Part shown: piece after piece, positions 42,106 through 51,023 of the stretch
Position numbering within the stretch: position 1 is the stretch's first letter
How the letters are laid out: every line of letters starts with the position of its first letter
NCBI GenBank assembly: GCA_039889035.1
Contig: JBDQQY010000016.1
Location: 132,422 to 196,421 of the forward strand
DNA from: Plantactinospora sp039889035
GTDB taxonomy: Bacteria > Actinomycetota > Actinomycetes > Mycobacteriales > Micromonosporaceae
Direction: 5' to 3'
Length of the DNA stretch: 64,000 bases
Program-made: the position numbers and the translations under genes
Notes under the pieces: generated by a model
Database searches by the model: none
What the model was told of the DNA's origin: nothing
The model's input: only the letters and a program-made list of their open reading frames with translations

Positions 42106-42762
42106 TCATGTCACCAGCCGGTAGCCGGCCCCCCGGATCGTCTCCAACCGGTCCCGACCGATCTTGCGGCGCAGGTAGCCGACGTAGACCTCGACGGCGT
42201 TCGGCGCGGTACGCAGACTCGCGTCCCAGACGTGGTCCAGCAGTTCCGTCTTGGAGACCACCTCGCCGGCCCGGCGGAGCAGGTATTCAAGCAGGGCGTA
42301 CTCCCGGGCGGTGAGTTCCACCTCGACCCCGTCCCGGGTGACCCGGCGGCGGGCCGGATCCAGACTCAGGTCACCGGCGACCAGCACCACCGGGCGGCGC
42401 GGCGCACCCCGGCGGAGCAGGGCGCGCAGCCGGGCCAGCAGCACCACGTAGGAGAAGGGCTTGGTCAGGTAGTCGTCGGCCCCGCAGTCCAGCCCGTCGG
42501 CCTGGTCGTACTCGCCGTCCTTGGCGGAGAGCATCAGCACGGGCAGCCAGTGCCGCTCGGCCCGCAACTGGCGCACCACCCGGTAGCCGGAGAGCCCGGG
42601 CAGCATCACGTCCAGGATCATCGCGTCGTATCCGCCGTGCCGGGCCAGGTCGAGCCCCTCCGGCCCGCTACCGGCCACGTCGACGACGAAGCCCTCGGCC
42701 TGGAGGCCGCGCTGCAACGCCGTGGCCAGTCGGGCCTCGTCCTCCACCACCAGCAACCGCAC
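42106..42762 (-). CDS. OmpR/PhoB-type response regulator
   Basis: 218 residues from the GTG at 42762; a longer frame extends upstream but lacks domain support. Receiver: VVEDEARL, phospho-acceptor Asp in MILDVMLPGLSG, Ser/Ala in LMLSAKD, Lys in YLTKPF. C-terminal winged helix: LTAREYALLEYLLRRAGEVV, TAPNAVEVYVGYLRRKIG. It pairs with the adjacent kinase and is divergent from the LolA-like gene, 116 bases away, the obvious first target. Confidence 0.95.
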   Translation of the reverse strand: MRLLVVEDEARLATALQRGLQAEGFVVDVAGSGPEGLDLARHGGYDAMILDVMLPGLSGYRVVRQLRAERHWLPVLMLSAKDGEYDQADGLDCGADDYLTKPFSYVVLLARLRALLRRGAPRRPVVLVAGDLSLDPARRRVTRDGVEVELTAREYALLEYLLRRAGEVVSKTELLDHVWDASLRTAPNAVEVYVGYLRRKIGRDRLETIRGAGYRLVT

Positions 42763-42878
42763 CGGACAAGCGTGCCATCCCCGACCCCGGGCAACCACAC
42801 CCGGCCGGGTACGGCGACACCGGTTCTCAGTGGTTTCACAGCGCAGAAGGCGCAGGATGGACACCAGGAGGTACGAAC

Positions 42879-43970
42879 ATGTCGGTTTTACAATCCCGGC
42901 CCGCACTGCGGTGGCTGGTCCCGACCGGGGCGGCCCTGGCGATTCTCGGCGGAGGTGCGGCGGTCGGCACCTTCGCCTCGGCCGCCGAGCCGAACCTGCC
43001 CGAGCGCAGTGCCGCCCAACTCCTCGTCGACCTGCAGACCGCCCGCCTGGACGGACTCTCCGGCACGGTGATCAAGCGCGCCGACCTCGGACTGCCGAGC
43101 CTGCCCGGCATCGGCGGACGAGGCAGCGCCGAGCTGACCTCGCTGGTCTCCGGTACGCACACCCTGCGGGTCTGGCACGCCGGCCCGGACCAGACCCGGG
43201 TCGCGCTGCTCGGCACGCTCGGCGAGACCGACGTGATCCGCAACGGCAAGGACGTCTGGATCTGGGACAGCCAGGCCAACAAGGCCGAGCACACCACCCT
43301 GGACGGCTCCGGCCCGACCGCCCGGCCCGACCACCTGCCGAGCACGCCGCAGGAGGCCGCCGAGCAGGCGTTGGCGGCCGTGGATCCGAGTACCGAGGTC
43401 AGCGTCGGACGGTCGGCGTCGATCGCCGGCCGGGACGCGTACGAACTGGTGCTCGAACCCCGTGACGCCACCTCGCTGGTGGGCCAGATCACGATCGCGA
43501 TCGACGCCGCCGAGCACGTACCGCTGCGCTTCCAGGTCGTGCCGGAGGGCACCAGCAAGCCGGCCTTCGAGGTGGCGTTCACCCAGGTCGACTTCGAGCG
43601 CCCGGACCCGGCCCAGTTCGCCTTCAACCCGCCGCCCGGCGCGGTGGTGACCGAGGCGACCCGTCCGGAGGGCCGACCGGCGCCGCCGGCCGGGCTGGAG
43701 CGGCCGACGGTGGTCGGCAGCGGATGGACGAGCGTACTGGTCGCGAAGGTTCCGCAGCTCGCCGGGACCGCAGGGGCGGAGACCGACGGCGCCGAGGCCG
43801 ACCTGCTCCGGGGCCTGCTGGGTGGACTGCCCGAGGTGAGCGGCGAGTGGGGCAGCGGCCGGCTCGTCACCGGCAAGCTCTTCACCGCCCTGCTCACCGA
43901 CGACGGCCGGGTGTTCGTCGGCGCGGTGCAGCCGGAACGGCTCTACGAAGTCGCGCAGAGCACCAGGTGA
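42879..43970 (+). CDS. Secreted LolA/RseB-like lipoprotein-carrier-fold protein
   Basis: 363 residues with an N-terminal membrane segment/signal (residues 12-35). The body shows DLQTARLDGLSGTVIKRADL, RVWHAGPDQTRVALLG, GKDVWIWDSQANKAEH, and DAYELVLEPRD, the half-barrel layout of LolA/DUF2092-like proteins that bind acyl chains or act as envelope sensors. It stands between a divergent two-component system and an ABC-2 exporter, matching actinomycete envelope-stress modules. Ligand unknown. Confidence 0.82.
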   Translation: MSVLQSRPALRWLVPTGAALAILGGGAAVGTFASAAEPNLPERSAAQLLVDLQTARLDGLSGTVIKRADLGLPSLPGIGGRGSAELTSLVSGTHTLRVWHAGPDQTRVALLGTLGETDVIRNGKDVWIWDSQANKAEHTTLDGSGPTARPDHLPSTPQEAAEQALAAVDPSTEVSVGRSASIAGRDAYELVLEPRDATSLVGQITIAIDAAEHVPLRFQVVPEGTSKPAFEVAFTQVDFERPDPAQFAFNPPPGAVVTEATRPEGRPAPPAGLERPTVVGSGWTSVLVAKVPQLAGTAGAETDGAEADLLRGLLGGLPEVSGEWGSGRLVTGKLFTALLTDDGRVFVGAVQPERLYEVAQSTR

Positions 43971-43991
43971 GCGGCTTCCGGGCGGCGCCCT

Positions 43992-44090
43992 CGTCCGGCG
44001 CGGTGGCGGCGGGAGGGCGCTCGTCCGGCGCCGTGGCGCTAGCGCACCCGTCCGGCACCGTGCCGGGAGGGCACCCGTCCGGCGCCGTGG
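43992..44090 (+). repeat. Four spaced copies of a CGTCCGGCGCCGTGG-like unit
   Basis: Units begin at 43992, 44022, 44049 and 44076 (periods 30, 27 and 27), each roughly CGTCCGGC[GA]C[CG]GTG followed by GGAGGGC-like or similar DNA. They fill the 145-base spacer before the ABC exporter gene. The in-frame spacing suggests decayed coding repeats or regulatory repeats. Confidence 0.75.
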
Positions 44091-44115
44091 TGATCTGGAG
44101 CGGAGGGGCCGGCCG

Positions 44116-45048
44116 GTGCCGGAGTTAGCGGTCCAGAGCGCGGGACTGACCAAGCGGTTCGGCCGCCAGGTCGCGGTGGACGCCGTCGACCTGGCGGTTC
44201 CGCGTGGCGCCGTCTACGGCTTCCTCGGCCCGAACGGCTCCGGCAAGACCACCACCATCCGGATGCTGCTCGGCCTGGTCCGGCCGACCTCGGGCGGGCA
44301 CACGCTGCTCGGCCGGCGGATGCCCGACGGGGCGGCAGAGGTACTGCCCCGGATCGGGGCGCTGGTGGAGGGACCGGCCTTCCACCCGTACCTGTCGGGC
44401 ACCGAGAACCTGCGCCGGCTGGACGCGGCGGACCGGACCGCCGATCCGGGCACCTCCACGGCGCGGATCGGCGCCGCACTGGACCGGGTCGGGCTGACGG
44501 CGGCGGCCGGTAAGCGCTACCGCGCGTACTCGTTGGGCATGCGGCAGCGGTTGGCGCTGGCCGCGACCCTGCTGGCCCCTCGGGACCTGTTGATCCTGGA
44601 CGAACCGACCAACGGGCTCGACCCGCAGGGCACCCGGGAGGTCCGGGCGCTGGTCGGCACGCTGGCCGCCGAGGGCGCGACCGTGCTGCTCTCCACCCAC
44701 CTGCTCGCCGAGGTGGAGCAGGTCTGCACCGACGTGGGTGTGATGCACCAGGGGCGGCTGGTCGCCCAGGCACCGCTGGCCGAGTTGCGGTCCGCGGCCA
44801 CACCCCGGGCCCGGGTGACGACCGACCGTCCGGTCGCGGCCGCCCAGGTGCTGCGCGAACTGGGCCTCACCGAGATCACCGAGGCGTCCCGGGAGGTCAG
44901 CGCCGTGCTCGGGCCGGTGCCGCCGGAGAAGGTGGTGGCCGCCCTGGTGCACGCCGCCGTACCGGTACGCGGCTTCGCGGTGGACGCCCCGGACCTGGAG
45001 GAACTCTTCGTCTCGCTGACCGGGGAGGGCTTCGATGTCAGCGGTTGA
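44116..45048 (+). CDS. ABC-2 transporter ATPase
   Basis: 310 residues from a GTG at 44116. Walker A GPNGSGKTT, signature YSLGMRQRL, Walker B LLILDEPTNGLDP and the switch His in STHLLAE are all intact. A C-terminal regulatory stretch ends in DLEELFVSLTGEG, typical of drug/lantibiotic-type ABC-2 ATPases. It overlaps the permease gene by 14 bases, so they form one exporter. Confidence 0.95.
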   Translation: MPELAVQSAGLTKRFGRQVAVDAVDLAVPRGAVYGFLGPNGSGKTTTIRMLLGLVRPTSGGHTLLGRRMPDGAAEVLPRIGALVEGPAFHPYLSGTENLRRLDAADRTADPGTSTARIGAALDRVGLTAAAGKRYRAYSLGMRQRLALAATLLAPRDLLILDEPTNGLDPQGTREVRALVGTLAAEGATVLLSTHLLAEVEQVCTDVGVMHQGRLVAQAPLAELRSAATPRARVTTDRPVAAAQVLRELGLTEITEASREVSAVLGPVPPEKVVAALVHAAVPVRGFAVDAPDLEELFVSLTGEGFDVSG

Positions 45049-45976
45049 GGCACCGTCCGGGGCGGGCGGCGGAGTAGTGCCTGGCCCGGGTGCCGTGCCG
45101 GGCGGGATGCTGCCGGACCCGGCCGGGACGAGGAGCCCGGGCCGGCGTTCCGGCCGCGCGGGCCGGGCCAGATTCTTCCGCTCCGAACTGCGGCTGGTCT
45201 TCGGTCGTCGGCGCAACCAGGCCGGGATGGCGGCGCTGGCCGCCGTACCAGTGATCATCGCGATCGCGATGCGGGTCACCGACGGTCCCACCGAGGCCGG
45301 ACGCGATCCGGGCTTCTTCTCGGCGATCAGCGGGAACGGGTTCTTCGTGGCGCTGGCCGCCCTCGGCGCGGAACTCGGGCTGTTCCTGCCGATCGCGGTG
45401 GCGGCGATCTCCGGGGACAGCGTGGCCGGCGAGGCCAACCTCGGCACCCTGCGCTATCTGCTGACCGTACCGGTCGGGCGTACCCGGCTGCTCACCGTCA
45501 AGTACGGCGCCATCGTCGTCTTCGCGGCCACGGTGACCCTGCTGGTCGCGGCGGTCGGCCTGGCCGCCGGGCTGGCGCTGTTCGGCGGCGGGCCGGTGAC
45601 GCTGCTCTCCGGCAGCCAGGTGAGCCTGGCCGAGGGGTTGCTGCGGCTGCTCGGCGTCTGTGCCTATCTGACGGTCGGCCTCTGCGCACTGGGCGCGGTC
45701 GGGCTCTTCGTCTCCACCCTCACCGAGCAGCCGATGGGTGCCACGATCGCCACCACGATGCTCGCGGTGACCAGCTTCGTCCTGGACAGCATCCCGCAGC
45801 TCGACTGGCTGCACCCGTACCTGCTGACCCACCACTGGCCGGCCTTCGTCGAACTGCTCCGGGATCCGGTCTCGGTCGACGCGCTCCGCCCCGGCCTGCT
45901 CTCGGCGGCCGGGTACGCGGTGGTGTTCCTCAGCGCAGCATGGGCGCGGTTCGGCGGGCGCGACGTGACCGGCTGA
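45035..45976 (+). CDS. ABC-2 transporter permease
   Basis: 313 residues. A Pro/Gly-rich cytoplasmic N-terminus (1-45) precedes six hydrophobic segments; DSVAGEANLGTLRYLLTVPVGR is the characteristic cytoplasmic ABC-2 loop. It forms the membrane channel for the adjacent ATPase. Substrate unknown; context with the LolA-like protein and the two-component system suggests envelope detoxification or remodelling. Confidence 0.92.
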   Translation: MSAVEAPSGAGGGVVPGPGAVPGGMLPDPAGTRSPGRRSGRAGRARFFRSELRLVFGRRRNQAGMAALAAVPVIIAIAMRVTDGPTEAGRDPGFFSAISGNGFFVALAALGAELGLFLPIAVAAISGDSVAGEANLGTLRYLLTVPVGRTRLLTVKYGAIVVFAATVTLLVAAVGLAAGLALFGGGPVTLLSGSQVSLAEGLLRLLGVCAYLTVGLCALGAVGLFVSTLTEQPMGATIATTMLAVTSFVLDSIPQLDWLHPYLLTHHWPAFVELLRDPVSVDALRPGLLSAAGYAVVFLSAAWARFGGRDVTG

Positions 45977-46099
45977 CCCGGACCGGCGCCGTGCGCGACT
46001 GACGCCCGGGCAGCTTCCTCGGGCCGCTCGATCGGCTCCCGCCCGCCTGGACGACGTCGCCGAAGACCTGTGTAATCCGGGGATCGTGCGGCCGATGGA

Positions 46100-46194
46100 T
46101 GCCGGCGAGGAAACGCGCTATCGTTTATCAGTTCAGAAATAAAAAAGAACGGCATAATGCCGTCCTGCGCAAAGTCTAACAATGGGGAGACGGT
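46100..46194 (+). promoter_or_regulatory. AT-rich leader of helD with a 7-bp inverted repeat
   Basis: This stretch is strikingly AT-rich for the window (TTTATCAGTTCAGAAATAAAA) and contains ACGGCAT-A-ATGCCGT at 46149-46163. GGGGAGA at 46184-46190 serves as ribosome site for the TTG start. I see no match to the rifampicin-associated element found before some helR genes. Confidence 0.6.
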
Positions 46195-48588
46195 TTGTCA
46201 AAGCAATCCGGTGTTTCGGCCGACCAGCGTCTCGACGAGCCGGTCGACGAGTCGATCGGACCTGCCGCGCCCTCCCGCGCCGACGGGGCGGTGCCGGGCG
46301 GGCGGCCCCGGCCCACCGAGCCCACCGAGGACGACCTTCCCGGCGAGCAGCGGTACGTCTCGATGCTCTACGGGCGCCTCGACGAACTGCGCACCCAGGC
46401 CACCCGGCGGATGCGCACCGCGCTGGGCAACGTGGGCGGCACCCAGCAGGAGCGCTCACAGCGCGACGGCACGGTACGGATGTACGCCGAGCAGATCGAC
46501 CGGCTCGGCGCGGTCGAGCAGGGCCTCTGTTTCGGTCGGCTGGACCTCGACGACGGTACCCGCCGCTACATCGGCCGGATCGGGATATTCGACGGCGACG
46601 GCGATTACGAACCGGTGCTGCTGGACTGGCGCGCTCCGGCGGCCCGAGCGTTCTATCTCGCCACCGCGGCCGCCCCGGACGGGGTACGCCGGCGTCGGCA
46701 CATCCGGACCCGGGACCGCGAGGTGGTCGGCCTCGACGACGAGGTGCTGGACCTGAACACCGCCGGGCAGGCCGGCGACCGGGGCGGGTTGACCGGCGAG
46801 GCGGCGCTGCTGGCGGCGGTCAACGCCAGCCGTACCGGCAGGATGACCGACATCGTCCGGACCATCCAGGCCGAGCAGGACCGGGTGATCCGGGCCGACC
46901 TCGACGGGGTGCTCGTGGTGCAGGGCGGCCCCGGCACCGGGAAGACAGCGGTGGCGCTGCACCGGGCGGCGTACCTGCTCTACACGCACCGGCAGATCCT
47001 CTCCACCCGGGGCGTGCTGCTGGTCGGCCCGAACCCCACCTTCCTGCGCTACATCTCGCAGGTGCTGCCGACGCTCGCCGAGACCGGCGTGCTGCTGCGT
47101 ACCGTCGGCGAACTCTTCCCCGGGATCACCGCGACCCGCGCCGAGCCGGCGGAGGTCGCCGAACTCAAGGGCCGGCTCGACATGGTCGAGGTGCTGGCCG
47201 CCGCGATCCGGGACCGGCAGCGGGTACCGGACGAGCCGATCGAGATCAGCATCGAGCGGGACAGCCTGGTGCTGGATCCGGCCACCGTCGCCGCCGCCCG
47301 GGAGCGGGTCCGCCGCACCGACCGGCCGCACAACCTGGCCCGGCCGCTCTTCGACATCGAGATCATCCACGCCCTCGCCGACCAGCTCGCCGAGCGGCTC
47401 GGCGCCGACCCGCTGGGCGGGGAGAACCTGCTCGACGAGGCCGACCTCGCCGAGTTCCGGCGCGAACTGCGGGCCGAGCCCGAGGTGCAGGCGGTGCTGG
47501 ACTGGCTCTGGCCGGTCCTCACCCCGCAGCAGGTGGTGGCCGGGCTGTTCGCCTCGGAGCAGCGGCTCGCGGTCGCCGCGGCGAACCTCGACGAGGCCGA
47601 GCGGGCGGCGCTGCGGCGCGAGCCGTGGGGCGGCTGGAGCCCGGCCGACGTACCGCTGCTGGACGAGGCGGCGGAGCTGCTGGGTGAGGACGACCGGGCG
47701 GCCCAGGCCCGCGCCGCCCGGCAGCGCCAGGCCGAGATCGAGTACGCCGAGGGCGTGTTGGAGATCGCCGCCGGTTCCAAGTCGATCGACTTCGAGGACG
47801 AGCCCGAAGCCGAGGACGGGATGCTGGACGTCACCGACCTGCTCGTCGCCGACCGGCTGGCCGAGCGGCAGACCGACGGGGACCAGTTGAGCACCGCCGA
47901 GCGGGCGGCGGCGGACCGGAGCTGGGCCTTCGGGCACGTGATCGTGGACGAGGCACAGGAGCTCTCCCCGATGGCCTGGCGGGTGCTGATGCGCCGCTGC
48001 CCGAGCCGCTCGATGACCCTGGTCGGCGACGTCGCCCAGACCGGGGCGCTGGCCGGCGCGTCGTCCTGGTGGCCGGTGCTGGAGCCGTACGTCGGTGACC
48101 GGTGGCGGCTGGAGGAGCTGACGGTCAGCTACCGTACGCCGTCGGAGATCCTGGCGGTCGCCGCCAAGGTGCTCGCCGAGATCGACCCGACGCTGACCCC
48201 TCCCCGGGCGGTACGCGACACCGGCGAGCAGCCCTGGGACTCCCGGGTGCGTGCCGCCGAGCTGGCCGGGCGGCTGGTCGAGGCGATCCGGGCCGAGGCG
48301 GCCGGTGTCGGTACCGGCCGGGTCGGGGTGATCGTGCCGGCCGGGCTGGTCGACGAGTTGGGTCGGGCGGCCACCGAGGCGGAGCCCGGGGTGGCGCTCG
48401 GCGACGATCCGGAGCTGACCAGCCAGGTGGTGCTGCTGACCGTCGCCCAGGCCAAGGGGCTGGAGTTCGACTCGGTCCTGGTGGTCGACCCGGACCGGAT
48501 CGTCGCCGAGTCTCCCCGTGGGCGCAGCGACCTCTACGTCGCGCTCACCCGGGCGACCCAGCGGCTGGGCATCCTCCGGGTCGACTGA
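46195..48588 (+). CDS. helD: HelD-like RNA-polymerase-associated ATPase (UvrD/Rep superfamily)
   Basis: 797 residues from a TTG at 46195. An N-terminal coiled-coil arm (residues 50-105, MLYGRLDELRTQATRRMRTAL) is followed by the 1A domain with Walker A GGPGTGKTA (244-252), HRAAYLLYTHRQIL, an inserted helical domain (about 290-520), Walker B VIVDEAQ, VGDVAQTGALAGASSWWPVL, SYRTPSEI and the C-terminal VAQAKGLEFDSVLVVDP and YVALTRATQRL. HelD proteins remove stalled RNA polymerase from nucleic acid and, in some actinomycetes (HelR), displace rifampicin. Monocistronic, with an AT-rich leader. Confidence 0.92.
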   Translation: MSKQSGVSADQRLDEPVDESIGPAAPSRADGAVPGGRPRPTEPTEDDLPGEQRYVSMLYGRLDELRTQATRRMRTALGNVGGTQQERSQRDGTVRMYAEQIDRLGAVEQGLCFGRLDLDDGTRRYIGRIGIFDGDGDYEPVLLDWRAPAARAFYLATAAAPDGVRRRRHIRTRDREVVGLDDEVLDLNTAGQAGDRGGLTGEAALLAAVNASRTGRMTDIVRTIQAEQDRVIRADLDGVLVVQGGPGTGKTAVALHRAAYLLYTHRQILSTRGVLLVGPNPTFLRYISQVLPTLAETGVLLRTVGELFPGITATRAEPAEVAELKGRLDMVEVLAAAIRDRQRVPDEPIEISIERDSLVLDPATVAAARERVRRTDRPHNLARPLFDIEIIHALADQLAERLGADPLGGENLLDEADLAEFRRELRAEPEVQAVLDWLWPVLTPQQVVAGLFASEQRLAVAAANLDEAERAALRREPWGGWSPADVPLLDEAAELLGEDDRAAQARAARQRQAEIEYAEGVLEIAAGSKSIDFEDEPEAEDGMLDVTDLLVADRLAERQTDGDQLSTAERAAADRSWAFGHVIVDEAQELSPMAWRVLMRRCPSRSMTLVGDVAQTGALAGASSWWPVLEPYVGDRWRLEELTVSYRTPSEILAVAAKVLAEIDPTLTPPRAVRDTGEQPWDSRVRAAELAGRLVEAIRAEAAGVGTGRVGVIVPAGLVDELGRAATEAEPGVALGDDPELTSQVVLLTVAQAKGLEFDSVLVVDPDRIVAESPRGRSDLYVALTRATQRLGILRVD

Positions 48589-48610
48589 GCCGGCGCGGCG
48601 GCCGGGTCAC

Positions 48611-48701
48611 TGAACCTTTTTCCACCTGAACCGCGCGGCGCGCACGCACCGCGTCCGACCTTGCGGTCCACCGGACCGCAAGGGGAGGTGGAAAAGGTTC
48701 A
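48611..48701. terminator. Large nested hairpin between convergent genes
   Basis: Outer arms TGAACCTTTTTCCACCT (48611-48627) and AGGTGGAAAAGGTTCA (48686-48701) pair with one extra T; inside, CCTTGCGGTCC (48659-48669) and GGACCGCAAGG (48673-48683) form an 11-pair stem with a three-base loop. It serves helD and the minus-strand gene whose stop codon lies at its right edge. Confidence 0.85.
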
Positions 48702-49109
48702 CTTGTCGGTGAAGTTGCCGATCTGCCGCGCCTGTCCGGAGGCGTCGCTGGTCGACCCGGCCGCCGACGGGTTGGTCCCGCCGGTCGTCGCGTCCCCGGT
48801 GGTGGTGGGTGCCACCTTTCCGCCCGGTCGGCGGGGTTGGCGGCGTACGCTCGCCGGTCCGGCCCGCCGGTCGGTACCGGTGGTGGTGCTCACCCCCCGA
48901 TTCCGGGTCGGACCGCCGTTGCGCAGTACGTCCGGATCCCGCGCCCGGTCCGCCGGGTCCTCGATGTCGCGTTCGTGCGCCTCGCGCCCCTCGTCGACCG
49001 GGAGGGTGACCTCCTCCATCGCGCCGGGCCGGTACTTGCCGCGCCCGATCCGGTCTTCGGTCCGCCGTGCCGACTCCCGCCGTTCGTCCTCGCCGCGCAC
49101 GTCCACCAC
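48699..49109 (-). CDS. Hydrophilic, probably disordered protein of unknown function
   Basis: About 136 residues if started at the GTG at 49109; the ATG at 49017-49019 is an alternative. RRESARRTEDRIGRGKYRPG, EEVTLPVDEGREAHERDIED and a Ser/Thr/Gly-rich tail (GTDRRAGPASVRRQPRRPG, ATTGGTNPSAAG) are highly charged and lack hydrophobic core segments. I do not recognise it. The strand assignment rests on composition and on the terminator at its 3' end. Confidence 0.5.
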   Translation of the reverse strand: MVDVRGEDERRESARRTEDRIGRGKYRPGAMEEVTLPVDEGREAHERDIEDPADRARDPDVLRNGGPTRNRGVSTTTGTDRRAGPASVRRQPRRPGGKVAPTTTGDATTGGTNPSAAGSTSDASGQARQIGNFTDK

Positions 49110-49316
49110 CTCGCCGAGTTGTCGTTGTCCGGGGTGTCCCCGGTGCCCGGGTCGGCAAACGCCACCGGCCGCCCGGAGCGGCCCGGGGGCCGGTAGTCGG
49201 CTGGTCAGCGGCTGTTTGTGGCAGGGCCGGTCGGGTAGCCAACGGGTGCCACCGGCGCGGCGGTGCCGTGACCGGGGGCGGTCGGAAGAGATCTCATCGA
49301 ATCCGAGGAGGAAAAG

Positions 49317-49715
49317 ATGAGCACGCAGACCCCGTCCAGGCAGCCGATGGGCCAGCAGGTGACGGACATGCAGTCGGCACCGACCCGGGAGATGGGTGCC
49401 CAGAACATCTCCAACCAGCAGATACAGCAGACTCTGTCGGAGATGCAGCGCCGGATGGACGAGCCGGCACGCCGGAACCCGGGTAGCGAGACCAAACCGG
49501 CGTACAGGACGACCGAATTCTATATCTACCTGGCCGCGGTGGGTGGCATTCTGCTCGCCTCCGAGTTGGTCGGCCGGAACTCCGTCGGCGTGGACGTGTT
49601 CCGCGCGGACAACGCGTGGTTCTTCATCACCCTGCTGACCATCGCCTACCTGGGTAGCCGTGGTCTGGCGAAGCTCGGTAGCGCCTGGCGACGGGCGGGT
49701 CGGGCGAACAGGTAA
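49317..49715 (+). CDS. Small two-helix membrane protein of unknown function
   Basis: 132 residues from an ATG with an excellent GAGGAGGAAAAG ribosome site. The first 60 residues are polar and Gln/Met-rich (MQSAPTREMGAQNISNQQIQ), followed by two membrane helices (FYIYLAAVGGILLASELV and WFFITLLTIAYLGSRGL) and a basic tail. The polar N-terminus is probably cytoplasmic. Unknown family. Confidence 0.8.
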   Translation: MSTQTPSRQPMGQQVTDMQSAPTREMGAQNISNQQIQQTLSEMQRRMDEPARRNPGSETKPAYRTTEFYIYLAAVGGILLASELVGRNSVGVDVFRADNAWFFITLLTIAYLGSRGLAKLGSAWRRAGRANR

Positions 49716-49786
49716 CGACGCCGCGGGCGCCTGGCGTGTCAGGCGTACGCAGTGTCCCGAGCAGTGGCGACTTTGCCACGGGGGGT

Positions 49787-49817
49787 CGCGGTCCCCGCCG
49801 ACACGGCGGGGACCGCG
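49787..49817. terminator. 14-bp-stem hairpin between convergent genes
   Basis: CGCGGTCCCCGCCG (49787-49800) and CGGCGGGGACCGCG (49804-49817) are exact complements around a three-base loop, followed on the plus strand by GCCTTTCC. It separates the small membrane protein gene from the convergent spo0M gene. Confidence 0.85.
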
Positions 49818-49830
49818 GCCTTTCCTGCTA

Positions 49831-50778
49831 CTACTCGCCGAAGTCGCCGAAGTCACCCTCGAAGGCGTCCTCCAGCATCTCGCCGGCCACCATGCCGCCG
49901 GCCAGGCCGAGTGCGGCACCGGCGACCATGCCGCCCATGCCGTGCCCGCCGTGGTGCCCCCGCTTACCGGGATGTCCCTGGTGCCCCATCCCGCCGTGCC
50001 GGCCGTAGCTCTGCACCGTCTGCGCCAGCCAGCCCTCGACCCGCTGCCGCCAGTCGACCTGGTCGACCCCGGCGTGCTCGGCGGTGTAGCGGCCGACGGT
50101 GTCCTGCCCAGCGCTGAACATCCCGCCGCGCTTGTCGCACTCGATGATGACGTCCACGCCGTGCTGGTTGGTGACGAAGGTCAGCTCGACCTCACGGATC
50201 GCGTGCGCGTACTGCGGGGCCGCGAAGAACTCGATCTCCTGGTAGAACGGCAGCGTCTGCTGTACGCCGTAGATGTGTCCGCGCTCCAGGTCCGCGCTCT
50301 TGAACTGGAAGCCGAGTTGGGCGAACGCCTCCAGGATCTTCTCGTGCACCGGCAGCGGGTGCACCGCGAGGGCGTCCAGGTCGCCCTTGTCCACCGCCCG
50401 GGCCACCGCCAGTTCGGTACGCAGCCCCATCGTCATACCGCGCAGCCGTTGACCGTAGACGTCGGTGATCGGGGTCTCCCAGGGCATCGGGAGCTGGAAC
50501 GGGATCGCGATTTCCTGCTTGGCTTCCAGGCGCATCGCACCGCTGACCGGGAGCCGGTAGAACTCCATGGTGCCGGCGTACTCGCTGTCACCGGCCTCCA
50601 TTTCGACCCGGGTGACCAGTGCGACGGTGACCTGCTCGATGTCGGCCGCGGAATCCCCGCCGCGCAGGTTGACCTGACCGTCGAGCACCAGGCCGGGCCG
50701 GGTGTTCGGGTTCGTCAGCACGGTGTCCACGCTCGGACCGCCGACGCCGAGGGCGCTCAACATCTTCTTGAAGACCAT
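49831..50778 (-). CDS. spo0M: Sporulation-control protein Spo0M
   Basis: 315 residues. MVFKKMLSALGVGGPSVDTV, PGLVLDGQVNLRGGDSAADI, VTVALVTRVE and IAIPFQLPMPWETPIT follow the arrestin-like beta-sandwich of Spo0M proteins. A Gly/His/Met-rich tail (RHGGMGHQGHPGKRGHHGGH) precedes a short hydrophobic segment and the acidic end EDAFEGDFGDFGE. Spo0M influences sporulation onset and cell-pole functions in Bacillus; in actinomycetes its role is less defined. Its occurrence with an SsgA-like protein supports a sporulating host. Confidence 0.88.
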   Translation of the reverse strand: MVFKKMLSALGVGGPSVDTVLTNPNTRPGLVLDGQVNLRGGDSAADIEQVTVALVTRVEMEAGDSEYAGTMEFYRLPVSGAMRLEAKQEIAIPFQLPMPWETPITDVYGQRLRGMTMGLRTELAVARAVDKGDLDALAVHPLPVHEKILEAFAQLGFQFKSADLERGHIYGVQQTLPFYQEIEFFAAPQYAHAIREVELTFVTNQHGVDVIIECDKRGGMFSAGQDTVGRYTAEHAGVDQVDWRQRVEGWLAQTVQSYGRHGGMGHQGHPGKRGHHGGHGMGGMVAGAALGLAGGMVAGEMLEDAFEGDFGDFGE

Positions 50779-51023
50779 AGAGATACTCCTGTTTACGGCG
50801 GATAGGTGCCGCGGGTGTCAGCGCGCATTTTCCACGATGGATCAACACGCCACTCCGGTGACAGTATTCACCGTAGCTGTGAGGTGGCTGTGAGCGTTCG
50901 CCCGTCATCAGTTCGGGTGACCTGCCCGGACCCGAATTCGGCTCGGCGACGCCTGCCGTTCACGCCGATGTGCCGCGGTACTGCGCGGGCGGCCCGGCGG
51001 CGCGGGACGTAAGCTCTGAGATC

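Noticed and set aside
46100..46194. Rifampicin-associated element before helD
   Set aside because: The known consensus (GGGGCTTGCGGCAAGGCCC) has no match here; only a different small dyad is present.
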